In this document: positions 1-5,376 of the stretch, one piece after another
How positions within the stretch are numbered: position 1 is the first letter of the stretch
Layout: each line of letters opens with the position of its first letter
The notes under the pieces: model-generated
Told to the model about the DNA's origin: nothing
Databases searched by the model: none
Seen by the model: only the letters and a program-made list of their open reading frames with translations
Program-made: the position numbers and the translations under genes
Assembly: GCA_900555175.1 (NCBI GenBank)
Contig: USJT01000034.1
Span: forward strand, 1-9,038
From: an uncultured bacterium
GTDB taxonomy: Bacteria; Cyanobacteriota; Vampirovibrionia; Gastranaerophilales; Gastranaerophilaceae
Length of the DNA stretch: 9,038 nt
Reading direction: 5' to 3'

Positions 1-1
1 A

Positions 2-859
2 AATTCATCAACTGAAATTACAACAGAGCTTAACCCGGAAACAATAACTTTAGATTATTTAAAAAATCTTAAAACCCTGAATATAAACAGATTGAGTTTT
101 GGCTGCCAAACATTTGACGATAAAATTTTAAAACTTATCGGCAGACGTCATAATTCCAAAGACGTTGAAAACGCTGTATCTTATGCATTTAATGCAGGCT
201 TTAATAATATTAATCTTGATTTCATATACGGATTACCAACTCAAAAAACAGAAGACTTTGAAAAAGATTTAAAACACGCACTAAATCTTGGAATTCAACA
301 TATTTCACTCTACGGACTAAAAATAGATGAAAATTGTTATTTCGCAAAACATTTACCGCAAAATTTGCCTGATGATGATATGCAAGCTGAAATGTATTTA
401 AAAGCAATAGAAATTTTGACAAAAAATAACTTTGAACATTATGAAATAAGTAATTTTTCAAAATCAGGCTACAATTCAAAACACAACCTCAATTATTGGA
501 ATAACAATACATATTACGGTTTTGGAGTAGCAGCCCACGGTTATGAAGGAGATACAAGGTATTCCAACACCACAAATCTTGAAGAATATATAAAAAATCC
601 AACCACTCATAAAAATATCCATAAACTCTCTAAACAAGAGCAATTAGAAGAAGAAATTTTCCTCGGATTTAGAAAAATGGACGGGATAAATATAGAAAAA
701 ATAAATCAAAAATTTAACATAGATTTCCGCAAAAAGTACGCCCCTGTTATAAATAAGTATGTTTCATATAAGTTTCTAAAAGAAACTAATACAGGTTTTA
801 CACTAACAAATGACGGAATTTTAATAAGTAATACAATATTAGCAGAATTTTTAGACTAA
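2..859 (+). CDS. hemW: HemW-type radical SAM heme chaperone (coproporphyrinogen III oxidase-like), 5'-truncated
   Basis: The open frame runs in from the window edge; 285 residues are visible of a family that is usually about 370-390. A TTG at 92 is internal, because the codons before it read as family sequence (EITTELNPETIT, like the family's EITxExNP). The N-terminal part with the radical SAM CxxxCxxC cluster motif lies outside the window. Visible family marks are LSFGCQTFDDKILKLIGRRH, the barrel strand INLDFIYGLP, the HNLNYW motif at visible residues 161-166, GFGVAAHG just after it, and a C-terminal HemN_C-like winged domain (EEEIFLGFRKMDGI, then LTNDGILISN). HemW proteins bind heme and deliver it to target proteins; the HNxxYW motif separates them from true HemN oxidases, so HemW is preferred. 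The gene ends 2 bp before a strong hairpin and converges with the next gene. Confidence is high for the family and moderate for heme delivery in this organism. Confidence 0.9.
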   Translation, partial: NSSTEITTELNPETITLDYLKNLKTLNINRLSFGCQTFDDKILKLIGRRHNSKDVENAVSYAFNAGFNNINLDFIYGLPTQKTEDFEKDLKHALNLGIQHISLYGLKIDENCYFAKHLPQNLPDDDMQAEMYLKAIEILTKNNFEHYEISNFSKSGYNSKHNLNYWNNNTYYGFGVAAHGYEGDTRYSNTTNLEEYIKNPTTHKNIHKLSKQEQLEEEIFLGFRKMDGINIEKINQKFNIDFRKKYAPVINKYVSYKFLKETNTGFTLTNDGILISNTILAEFLD

Positions 860-860
860 A

Positions 861-892
861 AAAATCCGATATTCTGTTGAATATCGGATTTT
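861..892. terminator. Bidirectional intrinsic terminator between convergent genes
   Basis: A perfect 14-bp inverted repeat (861-874 AAAATCCGATATTC, 879-892 GAATATCGGATTTT) encloses a TGTT loop. It lies 2 bp after the hemW stop and 25 bp past the stop of the minus-strand gene at 917. Seven A's at 858-864 give a U-run for minus-strand transcripts, and TTTT at 889-892 gives a shorter U-run for hemW, so it should work both ways and best for the minus-strand gene. Confidence 0.88.
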
Positions 893-916
893 CCACATTT
901 ATATATCAAAATTATA

Positions 917-1441
917 TTATTTCTTTTCTTCTTCTTTAGTTTCGGCAGGTTTAGCCTCAGCACCTTCTGCTTTAGTTTCAGCAGGTTTAGCTTCTGCGCC
1001 GTCTGCTTTTGGAGCTTCTTTAGTATCAGCTTTCTTTGCATCAGGAGCATCAGAAGTTTTCTTTGAAGCGTCTTCTGCGTCAACCTTTTTACCTCTGATT
1101 TTACCCCAAAGGTCATCACCGCTTTTACCAACTTTATAGAAGAAGTTTTTAACTTTATCAGCTAATTTAAGTTCTGCACCTTTTGCTTCACCAAGACTAC
1201 CTTTATGAACAGCAACACTTAAACCTACATAAGCTGCAACTAACAATGCTGCAATAGTTGATAAAACAGCCGGAGTTTTGCTTTTAGGTTTTTCAGCGCC
1301 ATCTTTCTTTTCAAAAGAATCAGCTGGAGCACCAGCTTTTGGAGCTTCAGAAGAATATTTACCAGGAGAACTAATCAAATCCTGATGATTGACAGGAGCT
1401 GCATCTCCACGGAAATTAACATTAGAAACAGAACTTATCAT
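917..1441 (-). CDS. Small single-pass membrane protein with N-terminal FRG-type tag and Ala/Lys/Glu/Pro-rich tail
   Basis: A 174-residue protein of unknown function. The start is firm: the ATG is preceded by AAAAGGAGG (1450-1458 on the complement) with an 8-nt spacer. Residues 1-13 contain SNVNFRGD, a short N-terminal tag that I recall on many otherwise unrelated Melainabacteria proteins; this is recollection, not a search. Residues 14-56 are low-complexity and polar. Residues 57-78 (PAVLSTIAALLVAAYVGLSV) form one membrane helix with no signal-peptidase site that I can see. Residues 90-118 are basic and probably helical (KVKNFFYKVGKSGDDLWGKI). Residues 119-174 are an A/K/E/P/D tail ending in a 12-residue unit repeated twice (GAEAKPAETKAE, GAEAKPAETKEE). 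Such tails are usually extended and may span or contact the envelope; this is inference. The gene stands alone, divergent from the sigma cluster, and ends at the shared terminator. Confidence 0.82.
   Translation of the reverse strand: MISSVSNVNFRGDAAPVNHQDLISSPGKYSSEAPKAGAPADSFEKKDGAEKPKSKTPAVLSTIAALLVAAYVGLSVAVHKGSLGEAKGAELKLADKVKNFFYKVGKSGDDLWGKIRGKKVDAEDASKKTSDAPDAKKADTKEAPKADGAEAKPAETKAEGAEAKPAETKEEEKK
935..1003 (-). repeat. 36-nt tandem repeat coding a 12-residue GAEAKPAETKxE unit
   Basis: The segments 935-967 and 971-1003 are near-identical copies offset by 36 nt (tttagtttcggcaggtttag versus tttagtttcagcaggtttag). They differ mainly at synonymous sites. The repeat lies at the 3' end of the membrane protein gene, and an upstream KEAPKADGAEA stretch is a more decayed relative. 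It is consistent with in-frame repeat duplication. Confidence 0.8.
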
Positions 1442-1449
1442 TTGGAAAA

Positions 1450-1458
1450 CCTCCTTTT
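1450..1458 (-). promoter_or_regulatory. Strong Shine-Dalgarno for the 917-1441 gene
   Basis: The complement reads AAAAGGAGG, 8 nt before the ATG at 1441. It is the strongest ribosome binding site in the window and suggests high expression of this small protein. Confidence 0.85.
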
Positions 1459-1515
1459 ATATTACACACTTTTCAAATCAATTCAATTTCACATTAGATT
1501 TAAAACGACTGATAC

Positions 1516-1521
1516 TATAAT
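1516..1521 (+). promoter_or_regulatory. Candidate -10 element (TATAAT) upstream of the three-gene cluster
   Basis: A perfect TATAAT lies 110 bp before the ATG at 1632. No good -35 is visible: the nearest weak match is TTAGAT at 1495-1500 with a 15-bp gap. If used, the transcript would carry a leader of about 100 nt containing the repeat and dyad at 1555-1588. The complement of the same segment (ATTATAGTATC) could also act as a -10 for the divergent gene, so strand use is uncertain. Confidence 0.35.
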
Positions 1522-1554
1522 TTTGTCCGAAAATAAAAAGTTTTTCAATAATTG

Positions 1555-1574
1555 TTACAAAAATTTACAAAAAT
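1555..1574. repeat. Exact tandem 10-bp direct repeat in the intergenic region
   Basis: TTACAAAAAT occurs twice back to back (1555-1564 and 1565-1574), so the copies lie one helical turn apart on the same DNA face. That spacing suits a pair of protein-binding half-sites. In AT-rich DNA chance is a real alternative. Confidence 0.6.
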
Positions 1575-1588
1575 ATTGGAATATTTTT
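1569..1588. promoter_or_regulatory. Candidate operator: 20-bp perfect dyad AAAAATATTGGAATATTTTT
   Basis: Nine-base arms are separated by GG. The 2-bp centre is too short for an RNA hairpin loop, so a dimeric protein site is likelier than a terminator. It overlaps the second 10-bp direct repeat and lies 43 bp before the start codon of the DUF1822-like gene. The regulator is unknown. Confidence 0.35.
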
Positions 1589-1631
1589 TAATTGAATGTC
1601 ATCTTATTATATAGAATAGGAGAAAAATAGC

Positions 1632-4600
1632 ATGGTAACAGAACAAGATACACTAATTTACATTGAAAATCAGGATAAACACGATGCAAGTGTTGCAGCT
1701 AACTCATTTGCCCATAAAGACACGAAAAACAGAGCTTATATTAATACTCTTGGCGCAGACTTGGCATTAAAATATTTAGCTTCAGAAAATATTGATGTTT
1801 CAAATATTCACAATATTCACTCAATCAAAAAAATTCTTGAAGAAATTGATATTTCTGATATTATGCTTCCGAATATTCATATTGATGTAAGAGTGGTTTT
1901 TGATGAAAATGCAATATTTATTCCAAAATCTCACTTTGAATACAATCTTGTTCCTGATATTTATCTTGTTTTAGACCTTGCAAAAGATTTTTCTCATGTC
2001 AAATTTTTAGGCTTCTTTGAACCTAAACTTATCAACAAAAACAATGCGAATGACAAATATTATTTTATTGAAAAAGAAAAATTAAACCCTGTAAGAGATT
2101 TAAAACATTACATCGAAAATTTCAAAGGCAATACGTCAGAAAAATTGTCTGATGAAGAATTAACAAATTCTGAACGCATTATTATTGCAATGGCTGATAA
2201 TGATATTTCAGAAGATGATAAGAAATATTTAATCAAACAACTTACAAAAAGTGCAGAATTAAGAGATAAATTCTTTGAATACGAAAACTTTGAAACTCTT
2301 TCATACAAAGCAATGACAGAACCTCAAATTGATCGCAAAAATATAGAAGAAAAATTATCATCAAACCAAATTGAAAATTTAGCAGAAACAAATACTCAAG
2401 AAGCAATAAGCAACCTTGATAATCTAGACAATCTTCAAGCAAATGAGGATAATAATCAGCTAGAAAACTTGGCAGATTTAGATGATCTTGTAAATGTAGA
2501 TTACAATGAAAAACAAACAGATTTAGGCGACCTTGAAGATTTTGAAAATCTAACACCTGAAGCCTCAAATCAAAGCACTGAAAACAATACTATTGACAAT
2601 ACAGACAATAAAGGTGGCAATAATATAGCCTCAGATATTGCAGGCATTGCAGGTGCCGCAATTGGCGGTGCTGCAGCAATTGCAGGAGCTCAAGCTGCAG
2701 GAGAAGCCTTAAATACAATTAATAACGGTATAAATCTGGCAGATGCTGCGCTTAACACAGTTGATACAATTGCGAATTTAGCAGACAAAGCTCTTGACTT
2801 TTCAGAACTTGGGACAGATAACACTGAAACTTTTGAAAATAATTCAAATAATGAAAATAAAGCTGAAGAAACAATTTCATTTGATGACGTTGACACCTCA
2901 AAGCTTGATAACATAAATACGCAAGAAGCTAACAAAGATACAAAAAATGATTCAATATCTTTAAATAACATAGAAGAAGCAAAAGATTCCGTCAATACAG
3001 ATTTTATTGATTCAATAAATAACAAAATATCTTTTGATAATATATCAGAAGAACCTGAAACCTTGACAGAACCTGCGCCATTAAATATTGATGAAGATAA
3101 AATATCTTTAGATGAAATAAATACATCAGATATCACTCCACTTGATGCAGAAGATAATTTTACAGAAGAAACAATGTCTTTTGACAATATTTCAAATACA
3201 ACTTCTTATGAAGCTGACAATAAACCGACAAATTATCAAGAAGAAACCGTTTCATTTGAATCTTTAGATGAAAATATCGACAATAACAATAACAACAACG
3301 AACAAGCAAACCAAAATGATAATACAGACGATTTCCTTGATGATACTTTAAGTCTTGACAATATAGACGACAACTTGCTATCAGCTGATTCAAACGAGTT
3401 AGCGGAAAATCTTGATGATAATACAGAACTAAATTTAGATGATATCCCTGATATTAATGACATTGGAAATCTAAATAATAATGATACTCAAAATTCACAA
3501 GCGAATTCAAATGAATTAAATCAAGAACCTGAAATTGTAGAAGACGTACAAGAAAATAATAATGAAGGCTTTGGGAAAAATCTTCTTGACAACTTGTCAC
3601 CTGAAAATCTCGACGATATATCAATTGAAAATATTGACAACAATGTAGCAGTAACAGATGCTGAAAACATCTCATCAGATGACTTGTTATCTCAAATTGA
3701 TAATGTTTTATCGACAACAGATTCATCAACCCAACCAACAGCAGGAGCTGAAAGCAATACCGCAGCTAATACCGATTTTGATTCTATTCCTGAAATATCA
3801 GACTTGCCGGAAGAACCTTTAGCTTCAAACGAAGCACCCTCTCAACAAAGTCCAAATGCATCTGATATTCCGACAGAATCTTTGGATACTGCGCTTGATG
3901 AACTTTTAAATAACGAAGAAGATACAACCCAAACAAATAATAATGACAATGAACCTGGCAATGATAATATAGATGTTTTATTCAATGACACAGACCCTGT
4001 AACAGATGCAGAGCTTGATAAGATGGAAGAATTCAATCCATCTCAAGCATCTCAAGCATACAATCAAGCACCATCAATTCCAGGAGCAGCATTATATAAC
4101 AATAAAAAAACAAAAAATAATAAAAGCGTAGTCCTTGTTGCAGCAGCTTTAATTACCGTAATTGCAGCAGCATCAGCAGTTATGGTATTCAAAAATAAAA
4201 GCGATTCCGCAAGTGATCTCGAACCGATTGCAGCTCAAAATACAGATAACGGCAATACCCAAAATCCTTTAACTACCGCCAATCAAACAGATGCAAATGT
4301 TCTTGCGACAAATGCGCCTGCTATCAATGACACCGCAAAAACAACAGCAAAAGCACAGCCTGCAAAAGAATTAAAAAATACTGCACTTAAATCAAAACCA
4401 AATAAAACAAGTGCCTATATGGATGTAAGCAAGCTGGTTTGGGATGTTCCTAATACACTTTCATACAGTCCAAAAATGCAAAATTATTTAAGAGCAGCAG
4501 GCAAAAGCATAAAATTATCACTTTCTGCAGATTTACTGCTTGCAACCGAATACGCTTACACAAACCAAGTAAAAGTAAGCGTAAAAGTAAGCAAAGACGG

Positions 4601-4757
4601 GGCTGTAACGGATTCAAAAATCGTTTCAAGCAGCGGTTCAACTCAAATAGATAACATTGTGTTACAATCTGTTAAAGATACGTTAAGTGTCGTAAAACCG
4701 CCTAGCAGTGAGATAAAGACCCCTGATTTCAATTTAAGTCTTATCATATACTTTTAA
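1632..4757 (+). CDS. DUF1822-like, acidic-repeat, single-pass membrane protein with TonB-C-like C-terminal domain; candidate regulator of the adjacent sigma factor
   Basis: A 1041-residue protein. ATG at 1632 follows AGGAGA (1618-1623) with an 8-nt spacer. Order of parts: residues 34-165 resemble cyanobacterial DUF1822 (RAYINTLGADLALKYLA; a central V-x-V-V strand; IFIPKSHF; YLVLDLAKDFSHVKFLGFF; LNPVRDLKHYIE). Residues 181-219 form a helical stretch reminiscent of anti-sigma domains. Residues 246-312 are acidic NL/DL repeats. Residues 334-360 are Gly/Ala-rich with a glycine-zipper look. Residues 412-578 hold seven acidic motif repeats. An Asn/Asp/Ser-rich linker follows. Residues 833-853 are a clear membrane helix preceded by KKTKNNK, which predicts the N-terminal part inside. 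Residues 930-1041 resemble a TonB C-terminal domain (VKVSVKVSKDGAVTDSKIVSSSG, then IDNIVLQSVKDT). DUF1822 has no known function. The sigma gene starts 37 bp downstream. I infer a membrane-spanning signalling or anti-sigma-like role. A structural envelope linker of the TonB type is the main alternative. Confidence 0.75.
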   Translation: MVTEQDTLIYIENQDKHDASVAANSFAHKDTKNRAYINTLGADLALKYLASENIDVSNIHNIHSIKKILEEIDISDIMLPNIHIDVRVVFDENAIFIPKSHFEYNLVPDIYLVLDLAKDFSHVKFLGFFEPKLINKNNANDKYYFIEKEKLNPVRDLKHYIENFKGNTSEKLSDEELTNSERIIIAMADNDISEDDKKYLIKQLTKSAELRDKFFEYENFETLSYKAMTEPQIDRKNIEEKLSSNQIENLAETNTQEAISNLDNLDNLQANEDNNQLENLADLDDLVNVDYNEKQTDLGDLEDFENLTPEASNQSTENNTIDNTDNKGGNNIASDIAGIAGAAIGGAAAIAGAQAAGEALNTINNGINLADAALNTVDTIANLADKALDFSELGTDNTETFENNSNNENKAEETISFDDVDTSKLDNINTQEANKDTKNDSISLNNIEEAKDSVNTDFIDSINNKISFDNISEEPETLTEPAPLNIDEDKISLDEINTSDITPLDAEDNFTEETMSFDNISNTTSYEADNKPTNYQEETVSFESLDENIDNNNNNNEQANQNDNTDDFLDDTLSLDNIDDNLLSADSNELAENLDDNTELNLDDIPDINDIGNLNNNDTQNSQANSNELNQEPEIVEDVQENNNEGFGKNLLDNLSPENLDDISIENIDNNVAVTDAENISSDDLLSQIDNVLSTTDSSTQPTAGAESNTAANTDFDSIPEISDLPEEPLASNEAPSQQSPNASDIPTESLDTALDELLNNEEDTTQTNNNDNEPGNDNIDVLFNDTDPVTDAELDKMEEFNPSQASQAYNQAPSIPGAALYNNKKTKNNKSVVLVAAALITVIAAASAVMVFKNKSDSASDLEPIAAQNTDNGNTQNPLTTANQTDANVLATNAPAINDTAKTTAKAQPAKELKNTALKSKPNKTSAYMDVSKLVWDVPNTLSYSPKMQNYLRAAGKSIKLSLSADLLLATEYAYTNQVKVSVKVSKDGAVTDSKIVSSSGSTQIDNIVLQSVKDTLSVVKPPSSEIKTPDFNLSLIIYF
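1731..2126 (+). other. Region: DUF1822-like domain (residues about 34-165)
   Basis: The order of conserved-looking elements matches what I remember of cyanobacterial DUF1822 proteins: an N-terminal R-A-Y-x-N helix, a leucine-rich helix, a strand with V-x-V-V, an h-x-IP-x-S/E-x-F segment, then long hydrophobic strands ending in LLGF/FLGF, and a final L-x-x-x-x-DL-x-x-x-I helix. Identity appears low, so the call depends on pattern and order. Confidence 0.55.
2172..2288 (+). other. Region: anti-sigma-like helical segment (residues about 181-219)
   Basis: The stretch ERIIIAMADNDISEDD, then KKYLIKQLTKSAELRDKFFE, follows the pattern of anti-sigma factor N-terminal domains: a short hydrophobic helix, 'D-x-x-hS-x-(D/E)-(D/E)', a helix ending in 'L', then 'S-x-E-L-R-x-x-h-x-E'. 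No zinc-binding H-x3-C-x2-C motif is present, so it would be of the zinc-free type. It is encoded just before a sigma gene. The resemblance is short and could be chance. Confidence 0.35.
2631..2711 (+). other. Region: Gly/Ala-rich glycine-zipper-like hydrophobic segment (residues 334-360)
   Basis: IAGIAGAAIGGAAAIAGAQA shows repeated small residues (G-x-x-G and A-x-x-x-G spacing) without charged residues for about 22 positions. It may be a membrane-active or self-associating helix inside an otherwise very acidic chain. If it spans the membrane, the topology of the acidic repeats would change. The following ALNTINNGINLADAALNTVD stretch looks amphipathic. Confidence 0.55.
2865..3371 (+). repeat. 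Seven degenerate protein repeats of an acidic [T/S/K]-h-S-[F/L]-[D/E/N] motif
   Basis: The core units are EETISFDDV, DSISLNNIE, NKISFDNIS, DKISLDEIN, EETMSFDNIS, EETVSFESL and DTLSLDNID. The invariant serine falls at residues 416, 443, 467, 492, 516, 541 and 574, giving gaps of 27, 24, 25, 24, 25 and 33. The linkers between units are Asn/Asp/Glu-rich and unconserved. This looks like an array of short linear binding or modification motifs on a disordered chain. Confidence 0.75.
4128..4190 (+). other. Region: transmembrane helix (residues 833-853)
   Basis: VVLVAAALITVIAAASAVMVF is a 21-residue uncharged stretch. It is preceded by several lysines within nine residues and followed by KNKSDSASD. 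Under the positive-inside rule the 832 preceding residues would be cytoplasmic and the last 188 outside. Confidence 0.85.
4419..4754 (+). other. Region: TonB-C-like domain (residues about 930-1041)
   Basis: The segment has the look of the TonB C-terminal fold: a long strand ending in K-V-S-V-K-V-S-K-D-G-x-V, a following strand I-V-S-S-S-G-S, then a helix I-D-N-I-V-L-Q-S-V, and a proline-containing turn before a last strand (FNLSLIIYF). TonB-type domains sit in the periplasm and bind outer-membrane or wall partners. The spacer from 855 to 929 is Ala/Asn/Thr/Lys-rich, as in TonB linkers. Confidence 0.65.
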
Positions 4758-4769
4758 TTATGCTATAAT
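4741..4769 (+). promoter_or_regulatory. Extended -10 promoter for the sigma factor gene
   Basis: TGCTATAAT at 4761-4769 is a perfect extended -10 (TGnTATAAT). TTATCA at 4741-4746 matches four of six -35 consensus bases, with 17 bp between the hexamers. Transcription would start near 4776, just before the Shine-Dalgarno, giving a very short leader. It overlaps the stop codon of the preceding gene, so the sigma and ATPase genes could be expressed apart from the membrane protein. Confidence 0.65.
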
Positions 4770-4794
4770 GTTGTAAGAACAAGGAAACCTGAAC

Positions 4795-5364
4795 GTGGAA
4801 TTAGCTCAAGATAAAATAGACTTAATAGAAAAAATAATTAAAAGCGATAGAAAATTTGCAAATAATGAAGATTTGTATGATGATTTTTTTAATGAAACCT
4901 GCAAACGTTCACTTTTGATTGTAAAAACTGTTACATCAGACGTAACTCTTGAAGCATACTTGAAAAAGATTGCAACAACATCAATTTTGAATGTCTTGAA
5001 AAGTGAAGGAAGATTAAGAAGATCTAAAAGCGGATATATGTCTTCTAACACCGTACCTCTTGAATCTATTGTAGAATCAAGTCTTCCTGATTATTCTAAA
5101 ATTGACATAAATTACAACGCAGTTACAATTCAGGAAACTCCGGAAGATTATGCAGTAAAAAAAGAAATCCTCCAACTTATCGTTAATACTGTTTACGAGA
5201 TTGATGAACAAGATCCATCTAAAAACTATTTGAAATTGTATGATTTAAGATATGAAAAAGGTATGACGCAAAAAGAAATAGCAGAAGAATTATCACTATC
5301 TCAGTCAGAAGTTTCTAAAAGATTGTTCAAATTGATGGAAAAAGTAAAACAGACATTCAATTAG
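4795..5364 (+). CDS. Small sigma-70-family (ECF-like) RNA polymerase sigma factor
   Basis: A 189-residue protein. GTG start at 4795 is supported by AAGGAA (4781-4786) with an 8-nt spacer; the next in-frame ATG is far inside. Residues about 24-34 (NEDLYDDFFNE) match the region 2.2 'AEDLVQEVF' pattern with the usual glutamine replaced. LEAYLKKIATTSILNVLKSEGRLRR fits regions 2.3-2.4 ('WLxxIAxNxxxDxLRR'). A non-conserved linker follows, then region 4: YLKLYDLRYEKGMTQKEIAE and the helix-turn-helix running from M157 to about residue 180 (EELSLSQSEVSKRLFKLMEK). Region 2.1 is short and region 3 is absent, as in small alternative sigma factors. It would direct RNA polymerase to a set of alternative promoters. 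It has its own predicted promoter, lies 37 bp after the membrane protein gene and is followed after 12 bp by the ATPase gene. Which genes it controls cannot be read from the window. Confidence 0.85.
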   Translation: MELAQDKIDLIEKIIKSDRKFANNEDLYDDFFNETCKRSLLIVKTVTSDVTLEAYLKKIATTSILNVLKSEGRLRRSKSGYMSSNTVPLESIVESSLPDYSKIDINYNAVTIQETPEDYAVKKEILQLIVNTVYEIDEQDPSKNYLKLYDLRYEKGMTQKEIAEELSLSQSEVSKRLFKLMEKVKQTFN

Positions 5365-5367
5365 GAT
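5362..5367 (+). promoter_or_regulatory. Ribosome binding site overlapping the sigma stop codon
   Basis: TAGGAT overlaps the TAG stop of the sigma gene, and AGGA lies 10 nt before the ATG at 5377. The overlap suggests that translation of the ATPase is coupled to that of the sigma factor. Confidence 0.55.
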
Positions 5368-5376
5368 TTTTATATA

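Noticed and set aside
856..1131. Minus-strand 91-residue Leu/Lys-rich frame
   Set aside because: It is an out-of-frame reading of the A/K/E-rich tail of the 917-1441 gene, running through the terminator.
1442..1515. Promoter for the minus-strand membrane protein gene
   Set aside because: Several TTGA-like and TATA-like words exist on the complement, but spacing is poor or the start would fall inside the Shine-Dalgarno. No single choice could be defended.
1569..1588. AT-rich dyad as a transcription terminator upstream of the cluster
   Set aside because: The 2-bp centre cannot form a hairpin loop without opening the stem, and the stem has no GC pairs. It was kept only as a possible operator.
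1385..1591. Plus-strand 68-residue open frame across the divergent intergenic region
   Set aside because: It overlaps the start of the minus-strand membrane protein gene antisense and lacks a good ribosome binding site. Composition reflects AT-rich intergenic DNA.
2690..3463. Minus-strand Ser-rich open frames opposite the acidic protein
   Set aside because: They are shadows: Asp/Asn/Glu-rich codons in the + frame read as Ser/Leu-rich on the complement. There is no ribosome binding site, and the + frame is one continuous gene.
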